Virus record (IMG/VR): IMGVR_UViG_3300028025_006676
Coordinates: 1-23,182 of that record
Length of the DNA: 23,182 nt
Direction: 5' to 3' (one strand)
DNA from: a virus
Below, piece after piece: positions 13,518 to 21,181 of this stretch; the stretch's first letter is position 1; every line of letters starts with the position of its first letter. The notes under the pieces are model-generated. The model saw nothing but the letters and a program-made list of their open reading frames with translations, was not told where the DNA came from and did not search any database. A program made the position numbers and the translations under genes.

Positions 13518-14345
13518 ATGATACTAAAAGTTGGGTCTAAAGGAGAAGACGTAAAAAAACTCCAAGCAAAATTAGGATTAGGAGCCGATGGTGTATTCGG
13601 TTCTGGTACAGAAGCTGCGGTTAAAAAATGGCAAGCATCTAATGGATTAACCGCTGACGGTATTGTTGGTGAAGGAACATGGTCAAAAATGTTTGGTGAG
13701 AAACAACTTATCACTGAACCTTCAAAACCTATTGTATCTTCAGGTCCTTTGAAATTAGAAAATTTGAAAGGTCATATCCCTGACGCAGTAATTGCTCAGA
13801 TTCCTGAAACTGCGAAAAAATTCAATATCACAAATCCACTTAGATTGGCTCACTTTTTAGCTCAGTGTGGGCACGAGTCAGGAGGGTTCAAAGCAATTCA
13901 AGAAAATCTAAACTACTCTGCGGATGGTTTGAAAAAAATATTTCCAAAATATTTTCCAGGAAACTTGGCAGAAGGTTATGCAAGAAACCCTGAAAAAATT
14001 GCATCAAAAGTTTATGGAAGTAGAATGGGTAATGGAGATGAAACAACAAAAGAAGGTTTCAAGTTTAGAGGTCGTGGATATATCCAATTGACTGGTAAAG
14101 ACAACTATACAAAATTTGGTAAATTTATCGGTGAAGACACAGTTGCTAACCCTGATTTAGTTGCAACAAAATATCCGTTGGCATCAGCGGCATTCTTCTT
14201 TGATTCAAACAAATTATGGGAAATTTGTGATAGAGGAGCGGATGATGCGACAGTAACGGCAGTAACCAAAAGAGTTAATGGTGGTACAATCGGATTACCT
14301 GATAGAATCAAACATTTCAAAGAATATTTCGCACTTTTGAAATAA
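13518..14345 (+). CDS. Endolysin: peptidoglycan-binding domain plus GH19 glycosidase
   Basis: A 275-residue cell-wall hydrolase for release of progeny. Residues 3-60 are a PG_binding_1 repeat (LKVGSKGEDVKKLQAKLGL, GVFGSGTEAAVKKWQ, DGIVGEGTW). After a short linker, about 85-275 is a GH19 chitinase/lysozyme-type domain with AQCGHESGGF (catalytic acid E120), the FRGRGYIQLTGKDNY signature at 183-197, and VNGG near N254. It would cut the glycan strands of peptidoglycan. There is no signal peptide, so a holin or membrane-disrupting protein is needed; the holin-like gene at 16977-17228 is the best candidate here. A strong terminator follows, and an ATATTTAT element lies upstream. Confidence 0.92.
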   Translation: MILKVGSKGEDVKKLQAKLGLGADGVFGSGTEAAVKKWQASNGLTADGIVGEGTWSKMFGEKQLITEPSKPIVSSGPLKLENLKGHIPDAVIAQIPETAKKFNITNPLRLAHFLAQCGHESGGFKAIQENLNYSADGLKKIFPKYFPGNLAEGYARNPEKIASKVYGSRMGNGDETTKEGFKFRGRGYIQLTGKDNYTKFGKFIGEDTVANPDLVATKYPLASAAFFFDSNKLWEICDRGADDATVTAVTKRVNGGTIGLPDRIKHFKEYFALLK

Positions 14346-14377
14346 GTCGTATTACGATAAACAAAAAAAAATAATTA

Positions 14378-14410
14378 TTTACTCCGATAATTTTGTCGGA
14401 GTAAATTTTT
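14378..14410 (+). terminator. Rho-independent terminator after the endolysin
   Basis: TTTACTCCGA (14378-14387) pairs perfectly with TCGGAGTAAA (14396-14405) around an eight-base loop, TAATTTTG, and is followed by TTTTT. It lies 33 bases past the endolysin stop. The loop end and right arm also serve as the start of a promoter. Confidence 0.85.
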
Positions 14411-14422
14411 ATTGTATATTCG
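14392..14422 (+). promoter_or_regulatory. Bacteroidota-type promoter inside the terminator
   Basis: TTTG (14392-14395), a 19-base spacer and TATATTCG (14415-14422) match the Bacteroidota consensus TTTG-N19/21-TAnnTTTG with one mismatch. The -33 box is the end of the terminator loop; the spacer is the right arm and T-run. Transcription would begin near 14428, about ten bases before the ATG at 14439. Confidence 0.65.
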
Positions 14423-14438
14423 TTAAACAAAACTAAAC

Positions 14439-14693
14439 ATGACGACAATGAACATTTCCTCCGCAATCTCAGATTTCAAGTGGGTACTCAAAGTACTTAA
14501 ATCTTCTCAAAGCAAAGAGCATTTGAATGCCACAATGAAGTGTTTTAACCTTTGGGAAACCAAACACGTCAATGATAAACTCAGTGAATCGGATCGAGAA
14601 GTTATCAAATATTTGAGATACCAATTTTGGAGTCTATTTAGAAATAAAAATTCGAGATATGATTCACAAAATGTAAAAAAATTGTTCTGTTGA
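14439..14693 (+). CDS. Hypothetical protein (84 aa)
   Basis: Unrecognised 84-residue basic protein, helical throughout, with several Trp and Lys/Arg clusters (FKWVLKVLKSSQSKEHL, EVIKYLRYQFWSLFRNKNSR). The start is ATG 14439; an in-frame ATG at 14448 is also possible. It is a single-gene transcription unit between two terminators, with its own host-type promoter. That independent, host-polymerase control suggests early or constant expression, for example as a host-interaction protein, but no family evidence exists. Confidence 0.65.
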   Translation: MTTMNISSAISDFKWVLKVLKSSQSKEHLNATMKCFNLWETKHVNDKLSESDREVIKYLRYQFWSLFRNKNSRYDSQNVKKLFC

Positions 14694-14778
14694 TATCACA
14701 GTATGGACTTTTTTACAAATCATAATATTTATTTATACAATCGCTCACAAAGTGAGTGTTCTCATATATCCCTTTTAC

Positions 14779-14816
14779 AAGACCCACAAATTTATTTGGT
14801 GGGTCTTACTTTTTTT
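14779..14816 (+). terminator. Rho-independent terminator upstream of the 166-aa gene
   Basis: AAGACCCAC (14779-14787) pairs perfectly with GTGGGTCTT (14799-14807) around an 11-base loop, followed by AC and a run of seven T. It ends transcription of the unit before it. The loop and right arm overlap the next promoter, as in the element at 14378. Confidence 0.85.
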
Positions 14817-14826
14817 CGTATATTTG
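14795..14826 (+). promoter_or_regulatory. Exact Bacteroidota-type promoter inside the terminator
   Basis: TTTG (14795-14798), a 20-base spacer and TATATTTG (14819-14826) match the consensus TTTG-N19/21-TAnnTTTG without mismatch. The -33 box is the last four loop bases of the terminator. Transcription would begin near 14832, about 14 bases before ATG 14846. Confidence 0.75.
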
Positions 14827-14845
14827 TCTAAACCTCAAAATTATT

Positions 14846-15346
14846 ATGAACTGGCAATCTTTCACCTACCGTATCCGAAGAAAATATCAACAAATCAAAC
14901 GAGTAATCGACTTCTTGCCGATTATTTGGAATGGATTTGATTTTGATTATATGTATTCTATTGAACTTTTCAAAAAACAATTGGAAAGACAAGCAGAATT
15001 ATTTGAATCAGATAAACTGAACTCCGACAGATCAAAACAAAACGCTTCACGAATCCGAACTGCAATTAGTTTGATGGATAAAGTTTATAATGGAGATTAT
15101 GAGCTTGAATGGATGGATACCATTAGAGAAAAATATGGTAATGATGTATTTAATTGGGAGTTTGTGGATACTGGTAGGGGTGATGGGACATCTTTTATAA
15201 AATCCAAATATGAATATTGGGATAATGTTGATGAGATTGATTTGTTGAAACGTGAACTTATGCTTAAATCAAGACAAAAACAAAAGAAAGCCGAACAATT
15301 ACTATGGAAATTTATAGGTCACAACATTCGTTATTGGTGGGATTGA
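14846..15346 (+). CDS. Hypothetical phage protein (166 aa)
   Basis: I start this 166-residue protein at ATG 14846 (MNWQSFTYRIRRKYQQIKRV), because the promoter at 14795-14826 and the terminator before it exclude the longer frame from 14756. It is highly charged and helical: IELFKKQLERQAELFESDK, then an acidic middle (YELEWMDTIREKYG), and a basic tail (LLKRELMLKSRQKQKKAEQL) ending in IRYWWD. Similar proteins with a YWWD or KWWD end recur in large T4-like phages, but I know of no function. It is the first gene of an operon with the phosphoesterase and cREC genes. Confidence 0.7.
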   Translation: MNWQSFTYRIRRKYQQIKRVIDFLPIIWNGFDFDYMYSIELFKKQLERQAELFESDKLNSDRSKQNASRIRTAISLMDKVYNGDYELEWMDTIREKYGNDVFNWEFVDTGRGDGTSFIKSKYEYWDNVDEIDLLKRELMLKSRQKQKKAEQLLWKFIGHNIRYWWD

Positions 15347-15347
15347 T

Positions 15348-15479
15348 ATGAAAATATTTGAAGTATACGGACAAATCTATATTTTTCCATTTGTAAAAAT
15401 AACCCATACAAGAAAACTTAACGGTGATTTGGAACTAATTATTGGTTGGTTAAAATGGGAATTGGCAATATCATTATGA
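15348..15479 (+). CDS. Tiny hypothetical protein (43 aa)
   Basis: A 43-residue frame starting MKIFEVYGQIYIFPFVKITH, with beta-like N-terminal half and a Trp-rich end (IIGWLKWELAISL). It begins one base after the previous stop (TGATATG), and its TGA overlaps the phosphoesterase ATG as ATGA. The exact fit into the gap between two coupled genes supports translation. No function is recognisable. Confidence 0.5.
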   Translation: MKIFEVYGQIYIFPFVKITHTRKLNGDLELIIGWLKWELAISL

Positions 15480-16156
15480 AAAAGAAAATAACATTCATCT
15501 CTGACACTCACAACAAACACAAACACCTTACAAGTAAGGGAATGGGAAACATATTGGGTAGTGGAGATATTCTCGTACACGCAGGTGATTGTACAAGTAT
15601 GGGTCATAAACATGAAATCACTCAGTTTTTGGAATGGTTTTCAAACACCGAATTCGAACATAAAATTTTCATTGCCGGAAATCACGATTTTGGATTTGAA
15701 GAACAAACTGACATCGCTCAAGAATACAAAAATTTGGGGATAACCTATCTTTTTGATAATGATATTACCATTGATGGAATCAAATTTTATGGTAGTCCAT
15801 GGCAACCTGAATTTCATGATTGGGCGTTTAATCTTCCAAGAGGAGAAGAGTTGGCGGCAAAATGGGAAAAAATCCCTGATGATGTCGACATCCTAATTAC
15901 TCACGGACCAGCATACGGTATTTTGGATTACGCTCCAATTGGAGGTCATGTTGGCTGTGAAGAATTATATCGCAAAATCGTGGAGGTTAAACCAAAAATT
16001 CATGTTTGTGGTCACATCCATGATGGTTACGGTCAAAAGACAATGGGTGGAATTGAATTTCTAAACGCATCAGTTCTTAATGACAGATACGAATACGCTC
16101 ACAAACCTATAGTTGTGGAGTATGATACTGAAACAAAAGAAATTAATTATATCTGA
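15476..16156 (+). CDS. Calcineurin-like metallophosphoesterase, MPPED-like
   Basis: A 226-residue phosphoesterase with all metal-site motifs of the calcineurin-like family in order: SDTHNKH with D10 and H12, GDILVHAGDCT with D38, GNHDFG with N69 and H70, THGPAYGILD with H143, and CGHIHDGYG with H180 and H182. It should bind two metal ions and cut phosphomono- or phosphodiesters. The pattern resembles the small MPPED/UPF0046 group, some of which act on cyclic nucleotides. I use ATG 15476, overlapping the tiny upstream gene, instead of a TTG at 15446. Its next neighbour is a cREC cyclic-phosphate-processing protein, so a role in removing 2',3'-cyclic or terminal phosphates from RNA ends is a reasonable inference. 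Confidence 0.88.
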   Translation: MKKKITFISDTHNKHKHLTSKGMGNILGSGDILVHAGDCTSMGHKHEITQFLEWFSNTEFEHKIFIAGNHDFGFEEQTDIAQEYKNLGITYLFDNDITIDGIKFYGSPWQPEFHDWAFNLPRGEELAAKWEKIPDDVDILITHGPAYGILDYAPIGGHVGCEELYRKIVEVKPKIHVCGHIHDGYGQKTMGGIEFLNASVLNDRYEYAHKPIVVEYDTETKEINYI

Positions 16157-16157
16157 G

Positions 16158-16634
16158 ATGGAAAAAATGTGTAAGGTCTATTTGGATGACGTTAGGACTC
16201 CAATAGACGATAAATGGGTCGTAGCAAGAAATTATGATGAATTTGTCGATATCATTCAAAAATTTGGATTACAGAATATTGAAGTAATATCTTTGGACCA
16301 TGACTTAGGTGAAAGTGCAATGATTGAATATTATAATAACGTAAAAGATAACTATAAACTTGAATACGATAACATAGAAGAAAAAACTGGTTATGATTGT
16401 TGTAAATTTTTAGTTAATCTTAGTATGGATAGTGGTATTCCATTGCCATCAATTTACGTTCATTCGGCAAATCCAATTGGTAGTCATAATATGATGGGTT
16501 ACATTAACAATTATTTGAAGAATTGTAAACTAACTCAAAACTGTGATAGACATGAAATACCCCATAAAATAGAGGAGGTTTTTATGTTGAGTCCAGAAGC
16601 GAGAGAAGCGAAATGGAAAAGAATTAAAAATTAA
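16158..16634 (+). CDS. Cyclic-phosphate processing receiver (cREC) domain protein
   Basis: A 158-residue protein with a receiver-like fold signature but non-standard motifs: VYLDDVRTP at 7-15, VISLDHDLG at 43-51, TGYD at 77-80 and VHSANPIGSHNM at 101-112. These match the cREC family, which Burroughs and Aravind described by comparative genomics in RNA repair contexts as a predicted cyclic-phosphate processing domain. The acidic residues D10, D11, D47 and D49 and the histidines H48 and H102 could form the site. The residues after 120 are basic and helical. I start it at ATG 16158, two bases after the phosphoesterase stop; 16167 is a possible alternative. It ends the operon, followed by a bidirectional terminator. 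Confidence 0.8.
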   Translation: MEKMCKVYLDDVRTPIDDKWVVARNYDEFVDIIQKFGLQNIEVISLDHDLGESAMIEYYNNVKDNYKLEYDNIEEKTGYDCCKFLVNLSMDSGIPLPSIYVHSANPIGSHNMMGYINNYLKNCKLTQNCDRHEIPHKIEEVFMLSPEAREAKWKRIKN

Positions 16635-16652
16635 GTAAAATTCACAGCATAA

Positions 16653-16678
16653 AAAAAGATGGAGAAATCCATCTTTTT
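16653..16678. terminator. Bidirectional terminator with GAAA tetraloop
   Basis: AAAAAGATGGA pairs perfectly with TCCATCTTTTT around the stable loop GAAA. A-runs and T-runs lie on both sides, so it works on both strands. It serves the plus-strand cREC operon and the minus-strand 77-residue gene, whose stop lies at its edge. Confidence 0.85.
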
Positions 16679-16910
16679 ATTTTTTAACTCTAGTTTGTTT
16701 TCTTGCTTCTTTAGCCAATTCCCCTATAGTTTTCTTCTTTTGTTCTGAGGGGTGTTTATATCCAGTTTTGTATCTGAATTCAACCGATACTGGACCGTTC
16801 TTTGACACGTCAGTATTGTATTTGAATACTGATACACTTTCTTCATCTTCAAAAGTGACCTCCCACTTTTTCGACACAGTTTCTGACTTGGTGTTTCCTG
16901 ATATTTTCAT
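16677..16910 (-). CDS. Hypothetical protein (77 aa)
   Basis: Unrecognised 77-residue protein. The N-terminal two thirds suggests a beta sheet (KKWEVTFEDEESVSVFKYN, GPVSVEFRYKTGYK), and the tail is a basic helix (EQKKKTIGELAKEARKQTR). It lies alone between two strong terminators. On its coding strand TACATTTG sits only four bases and TATTTTCG twelve bases upstream of the ATG; the second is a weak match to the host-type -7 box, and no clear -33 TTTG is present. It may be expressed independently of the tail genes. Confidence 0.65.
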   Translation of the reverse strand: MKISGNTKSETVSKKWEVTFEDEESVSVFKYNTDVSKNGPVSVEFRYKTGYKHPSEQKKKTIGELAKEARKQTRVKK

Positions 16911-16936
16911 GAAACAAATGTACGAAAATATCTAAT

Positions 16937-16972
16937 AAAAAAAAAATCCCCACTCTTTTTAGTGGGGATTTT
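16937..16972 (-). terminator. Strong terminator after the holin-like gene
   Basis: AAAATCCCCACT (16943-16954) and AGTGGGGATTTT (16961-16972) are perfect 12-base arms around CTTTTT. On the minus strand the hairpin is followed by a run of ten T. It lies five bases past the holin-like stop and should end the leftward fibre/holin transcripts. Confidence 0.88.
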
Positions 16973-16976
16973 AAGA

Positions 16977-17228
16977 TTACTCTTCAATTTGGTCTGACTT
17001 TCCTTTGTTAATCCATTTGTCGACTGACCCGATTCCGAAAGAACCAAGAACTAACCATAGGAAGGCGTTAAAGATAAATTCGTTTATCACTAGGTCTTTA
17101 CCTAAAGTTCCTGTAACAATATCCGCAATAGCGAATCCTGTCATCATCACAAACGCCATAAACCCTACGACGCTTTTTTCATTGATTGTGTTGTTGTCAT
17201 TGAACAACTGAGATAAGAATTTTTTCAT
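16977..17228 (-). CDS. Holin-like two-span membrane protein (83 aa)
   Basis: An 83-residue protein with a short charged N-terminus (MKKFLSQLFNDNNTINEKS), two hydrophobic segments at about 20-38 (VVGFMAFVMMTGFAIADIV) and 50-68 (EFIFNAFLWLVLGSFGIGS), and a charged tail (KWINKGKSDQIEE). This layout fits class II-like holins, which make the inner-membrane lesions that release or activate endolysin. It lies next to the tail-fibre genes, a usual place for holins, and shares the ATATTTATTG element with the endolysin. A function as some other small membrane protein cannot be excluded. Strong terminator downstream; inverted repeat in the leader. Confidence 0.6.
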   Translation of the reverse strand: MKKFLSQLFNDNNTINEKSVVGFMAFVMMTGFAIADIVTGTLGKDLVINEFIFNAFLWLVLGSFGIGSVDKWINKGKSDQIEE

Positions 17229-17232
17229 AGTA

Positions 17233-17260
17233 TATTGGTAATTTACTTACCAATAAATAT
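17233..17260 (-). promoter_or_regulatory. ATATTTAT element plus inverted repeat before holin-like gene
   Basis: On the minus strand ATATTTATTG begins at 17260, with 24 bases between ATATTTAT and the ATG. TATTGGTAA and TTACCAATA (17233-17241, 17247-17255) form perfect nine-base arms around TTTAC, just inside the presumed leader. The repeat could be an operator or an RNA hairpin controlling lysis timing. Confidence 0.45.
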
Positions 17261-17282
17261 CTCAACTATGTAACTTTTATCA

Positions 17283-20200
17283 TCAAAAAGGAGTATCTGT
17301 AATTTGTAAAACTACATTTTCAGATGCTAATATTGGTGCCCCCTCAAACGTAAATTGTAATATGTCAGGTAACACAACCGAACCAAAACCATTAAAAACG
17401 CCATTTATAAAAAATTGCCAATCGATAGAACCAGTACCTGTAACATAAACACTTGGAAATGCGTTAGTTGTACCATGTATTGCTCTCAAAGTTTGTCCTT
17501 GATTTATCGGGAAACTTTGAGTTGCTCCGGTCAATGGAACTAATCCCAAATCGTCCTGGAATGCCTGAATTTCACATATTGTCGATCCATTGGTAAATGT
17601 TAAGTTATAGTTTGGTGTTACACTTGGAGTATTAGTTGGGGTAAGAGTATTAGTTGGGGTCGGTGTTACCGTACTTGTTACTGTCGGAGTCGGTGTTGGA
17701 GTTGGACACACATCAATTGAGGTACACTCAGCTTGTCCTGATCCATTATCTGTGATTGTATAAACAGTCCCACCACTAACAGATTGGAAGTAGAATGTTG
17801 TTGCCAATGTGGATGTTAAAGTTTGAAGTTCAGATATAGTATATGGATCAGTTCCCGCGTTATTTTGATAAATCAACTCATTAATATCAATTACCCCTTG
17901 AACATATATTGTTGTTGTTGGAGAAGTTCCATAACATACCGTGTCAGGTGAAGTAGAAACTTTATATAATCCTCCGTCTAACGGGTCTGTAGGAGTTGGA
18001 GATGGTGTTAAGGTTGAAGTTTGAGTTGTAGTTTGAGTAGGAGTGTTAGTGGGTGTTTCAGTTGGTGTTGAAGACGGTGTAGCAGTATTAGTTGGTGTTG
18101 GAGTTGGCGTAATAGATGGATTATTATTCACTGCGCTAATATAAACAGTTTGACCTGAAACCCAATTTGTTGAAGCAGATTGAATTATTACCGCATTTCC
18201 TGTTCCCGCAGTAAGACCAGGTACACTAATATTTGTACCGAACACAAATCCTGTTCCTGGCACACCTGGAGGTGTTCCTGTATTACCTGACCAATATTTG
18301 AATGCTTGCGTATCTCCAGAGTAAATTGCGGTACTTCCTGTTTGAGTCATTGTAATTGTAATACTTTGACCTGTAAATTGTGAGAAATAACTTGTTCTAT
18401 CTATACCGTCAGAGTCAATTGAATTGAAGAAAATTCCTCTTTGATTTAAGGACAATTGATTTGGATTTGTGGTACCTGTTTGAGCAGGGGCAGTAACATT
18501 AATAATTGTATTACCCGTTGTTGGGTAATTGTATGGTAATTGAATTAGATTGAATGAATATCCTGTTACAGGTTCAGGTGTAACACTTGGTGTTGGAGTA
18601 TTCGTTACACTTGGTGTAGGTGTTGGAGTTTCTGTATTAGTTGGTGTTACAGTATTAGTTGGTGTTACAGGAGGTGTCTCAATTGTCATTATTAGTGTAC
18701 TTGAGGCGGCCCCTGAACCCCATGCCCATGTGTAAGTTCCAGGTGTAAGTCCAAGACCATCGATTGTTTCTCCGTCGTATATTGTTGATCCACTAATAAC
18801 TGTTCCTGACACATATCCTTGAGGAACTAATACTTCTCTTGGACCACTTAGTCCTTCAGTTTGGACAACACCAAAAACACTACCTAAACTTGAAGGAGTC
18901 TTCGGAACGCTACCACCAGGACCAAAACTAGTAGGGAATGTGGTAAATGACGAACCACTATAAGTTGTGGCATTTGATGTTGAACCTACTATAAATTGTG
19001 CAAAATTTGGGTTAAATCCGGCATTAGCTGGAGATATGTTCCCACTGACTGTCAAACTTGTAAGATTAAATGATCCTGAACCTGACCATACAACATCAGG
19101 TCCTACTTGTGAAACTGATATATTAAAATTGCCAGGTACTCCCGATGTTGGAGTTGGTGTTGGTGTTTCAGTATTCGTAGGAGTAGGAGTTTGTGTTTCA
19201 GTTGGTGTTTGAGTATTAGTCACACTTGGTGTTGGTGTAAGAGTTTCTGTTGAAGTTGGTGTTGGAGTGACTGAACCTGCTCCGACTGTCATTATGATTG
19301 AACTTAAAGTTGCTCCTGATCCCCAACTCCAAGTATATGTTCCTGGTGTTGCTCCTAAAGTTGCTAATGTTGTTGAATTAAATGTTGTTGTTCCACTGAT
19401 GAATGAATTAGATGTATATCCTGATGGAACAAATAGTTGGTTATTTGATACTGCGAAAGTAACACCAAAGAAGTCACCTGTACCTGAATCACCAAGTGTT
19501 TGTCCACCTGTACCAAAATTGGCTGGTGAGTTAAATGTTGAACCTGTGTAAAGCCTACTATTGAATGGACCAGGACCAGCAAGTCCACATCCAAATTGAG
19601 AAACTTGCGGTACTATACTTGAACCTCTAAAGAATGGTTGTACATTAGTCAACGAAGTTAAATTCATAGTTCCCGCACCTGACAATACAACATCACCACC
19701 TACTTCCAATAAAGTCATATTAACCACAGAACCTACTGAAGGTGTTCCTGTTGGAGTTGGTGTATTAGTTGGTGTGCTTGTAGTTGTTGGTGTAGGAGTT
19801 ACTAAAGATGCCTCACACGCCGCACAACTAACATAGAAAAGAAGTGGATTTGAACCGTCAGTTGGAGTTGTCTCGGTCTTTTCAACAATTCTATAACATC
19901 CACTTGGTGTTCCACCTGTGAATGTTAAATTGAATACATCACCTGAAATTAAGTTTCCTGACACTAAGTTAGCGACCAAGACATTCAAGTTAGTACATCC
20001 TGAAATTGTGTAAGTTGTAATTTGTGCGTCAAGACAATCCGCACAATTAGGATATGATGATGTTGGGTTACTTCCATCGGCAGGTATTGCGTCGATTTTA
20101 TTAATAATTGTATAACATTCAGATGCGGTTGAACCTGTAAAATCTAAATAGAATGTATCATTAGGAGCAAGATTTGGAGTCAACAAATTAGCAACAATCA

Positions 20201-21158
20201 CGTTTGAACTACTACATCCTGAGATGGTATAAGTAGTAATTTCACTTAAATCAGTAGGTGTTGGAGATTGTGTTAGTGTTGGTGTAGGTGTACTTGTCGG
20301 TGTTTCATTTGGCGTTTCTGTATTAGTAGGTGTTGGAGTAGGAGTATTAGTCGGTGTTTCACTTGGAGTGTTAGTTGGCGTTTCCGTATTTGTTGGAGTG
20401 TTTGCCGGTGTCTCAGTTGGAGTGTTAGTTGGCGTTTCCGTATTTGTTGGAGTGTTTGCCGGTGTCTCAGTTGGAGTATTAGTTGGTGTTTCACTAGGAG
20501 TATTAGAAGGTGTTTCAGTATTGGTTGGTGTAGGAGTAGTCGTAACTGATGTTGACGTTGGAGTTGGAGTAGGTTGAGGAGCAGGGTTAACAAACATCAA
20601 ATACTCATCAGTCCCAACTGAAATGTACTCATCATTTTCCGTGATGATAGGGTCTATCAATATTTGTATAATAGGTGTTACGCTTGGTGTTGGAGTGTTG
20701 GTTGGAGTTACTGTAGGAGTAACAGTATTACTTGGAGTAGGAGTAACAGTATTACTTGGTGTTGGAGTAGGAGTAACACTACTATAACTTGTATAAAATC
20801 CGTTCGCATTCAACCATATAACAGCATCATCGGCATTTGCAAATGGTGGTTGACCATTTTTGGCTCCAACATAATTCGCTAAATTTAAGAATGCCGCTTC
20901 AGTTTTATTTCCCAAAGGTGTTCCCCAAAATCCAACGTAAGCTGTTTCAGTAACTCCTGAAGGAACTGGTTGTCCACCAGGCCTAACATTACCAATAATG
21001 TATCTTAAATCTTCATTAGGACCTCCCCACCATACAACTCCACCATATCTTGCACCGTAAGGTGCTTCAATATTTCCAACAACTAAGTCGTCATATTGTG
21101 TTGTTCCCGATATCGGTGAACCTGTGTCGTTATATGCAAAAGGTCTTGAAAGTGCCAT
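17283..21158 (-). CDS. Large modular tail-fibre/adhesin protein with Thr-Pro linkers (1291 aa)
   Basis: I start this 1291-residue protein at ATG 21158 ([11 protein letters not shown]), because the longer frame runs into the upstream gene. Residues 1-125 are an attachment module shared with the next fibre protein. Then globular domains are strung on Thr-Pro-rich linkers ([11 protein letters not shown]-like): two tandem Cys-containing repeats at about 306-450 (each opening ITTYTISGC and containing DGSNP), two copies of a sandwich domain at about 474-624 and 677-826 (ending [11 protein letters not shown] / [11 protein letters not shown]) that resemble domains of PEP-CTERM exported proteins, another beta-rich domain at about 870-1010, and two C-terminal domains. 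It probably forms part of the tail fibre or baseplate decoration that binds host surface. No chaperone or trimerisation motif was recognised. Confidence 0.75.
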   Translation of the reverse strand: MALSRPFAYNDTGSPISGTTQYDDLVVGNIEAPYGARYGGVVWWGGPNEDLRYIIGNVRPGGQPVPSGVTETAYVGFWGTPLGNKTEAAFLNLANYVGAKNGQPPFANADDAVIWLNANGFYTSYSSVTPTPTPSNTVTPTPSNTVTPTVTPTNTPTPSVTPIIQILIDPIITENDEYISVGTDEYLMFVNPAPQPTPTPTSTSVTTTPTPTNTETPSNTPSETPTNTPTETPANTPTNTETPTNTPTETPANTPTNTETPTNTPSETPTNTPTPTPTNTETPNETPTSTPTPTLTQSPTPTDLSEITTYTISGCSSSNVIVANLLTPNLAPNDTFYLDFTGSTASECYTIINKIDAIPADGSNPTSSYPNCADCLDAQITTYTISGCTNLNVLVANLVSGNLISGDVFNLTFTGGTPSGCYRIVEKTETTPTDGSNPLLFYVSCAACEASLVTPTPTTTSTPTNTPTPTGTPSVGSVVNMTLLEVGGDVVLSGAGTMNLTSLTNVQPFFRGSSIVPQVSQFGCGLAGPGPFNSRLYTGSTFNSPANFGTGGQTLGDSGTGDFFGVTFAVSNNQLFVPSGYTSNSFISGTTTFNSTTLATLGATPGTYTWSWGSGATLSSIIMTVGAGSVTPTPTSTETLTPTPSVTNTQTPTETQTPTPTNTETPTPTPTSGVPGNFNISVSQVGPDVVWSGSGSFNLTSLTVSGNISPANAGFNPNFAQFIVGSTSNATTYSGSSFTTFPTSFGPGGSVPKTPSSLGSVFGVVQTEGLSGPREVLVPQGYVSGTVISGSTIYDGETIDGLGLTPGTYTWAWGSGAASSTLIMTIETPPVTPTNTVTPTNTETPTPTPSVTNTPTPSVTPEPVTGYSFNLIQLPYNYPTTGNTIINVTAPAQTGTTNPNQLSLNQRGIFFNSIDSDGIDRTSYFSQFTGQSITITMTQTGSTAIYSGDTQAFKYWSGNTGTPPGVPGTGFVFGTNISVPGLTAGTGNAVIIQSASTNWVSGQTVYISAVNNNPSITPTPTPTNTATPSSTPTETPTNTPTQTTTQTSTLTPSPTPTDPLDGGLYKVSTSPDTVCYGTSPTTTIYVQGVIDINELIYQNNAGTDPYTISELQTLTSTLATTFYFQSVSGGTVYTITDNGSGQAECTSIDVCPTPTPTPTVTSTVTPTPTNTLTPTNTPSVTPNYNLTFTNGSTICEIQAFQDDLGLVPLTGATQSFPINQGQTLRAIHGTTNAFPSVYVTGTGSIDWQFFINGVFNGFGSVVLPDILQFTFEGAPILASENVVLQITDTPF
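20363..20470. repeat. 54-bp perfect tandem duplication in the fibre linker
   Basis: Bases 20363-20416 and 20417-20470 are identical and encode two 18-residue Thr-Pro-rich units in frame. Being exact over 54 bases, the duplication is recent or kept uniform. It is flanked by further, less exact, copies of the same pattern. Confidence 0.9.
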
Positions 21159-21172
21159 TTTTTTGTTTTTAT

Positions 21173-21180
21173 ATAAATAT
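21173..21180 (-). promoter_or_regulatory. ATATTTAT promoter candidate for the large fibre gene
   Basis: Read on the minus strand, ATATTTAT lies in the 23-base gap between two fibre genes, 14 bases before the ATG (leader ATAAAAACAAAAAA). It could give the large fibre gene its own transcript. Confidence 0.4.
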
Positions 21181-21181
21181 G

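Noticed and set aside
14703-14940. Plus-strand frames starting at 14703, 14752 and 14756
   Set aside because: They run through a strong terminator and an exact promoter; the real start of the long frame is ATG 14846.
20368-20577. Plus-strand Val/Gly-rich frames (also 18550-18735, 18967-19212 and 22736-22951) opposite the fibre genes
   Set aside because: They are the antisense reading of Thr-Pro repeats (ACA/CCA codons read as TGT/TGG/GGT), with no leader or start signals.
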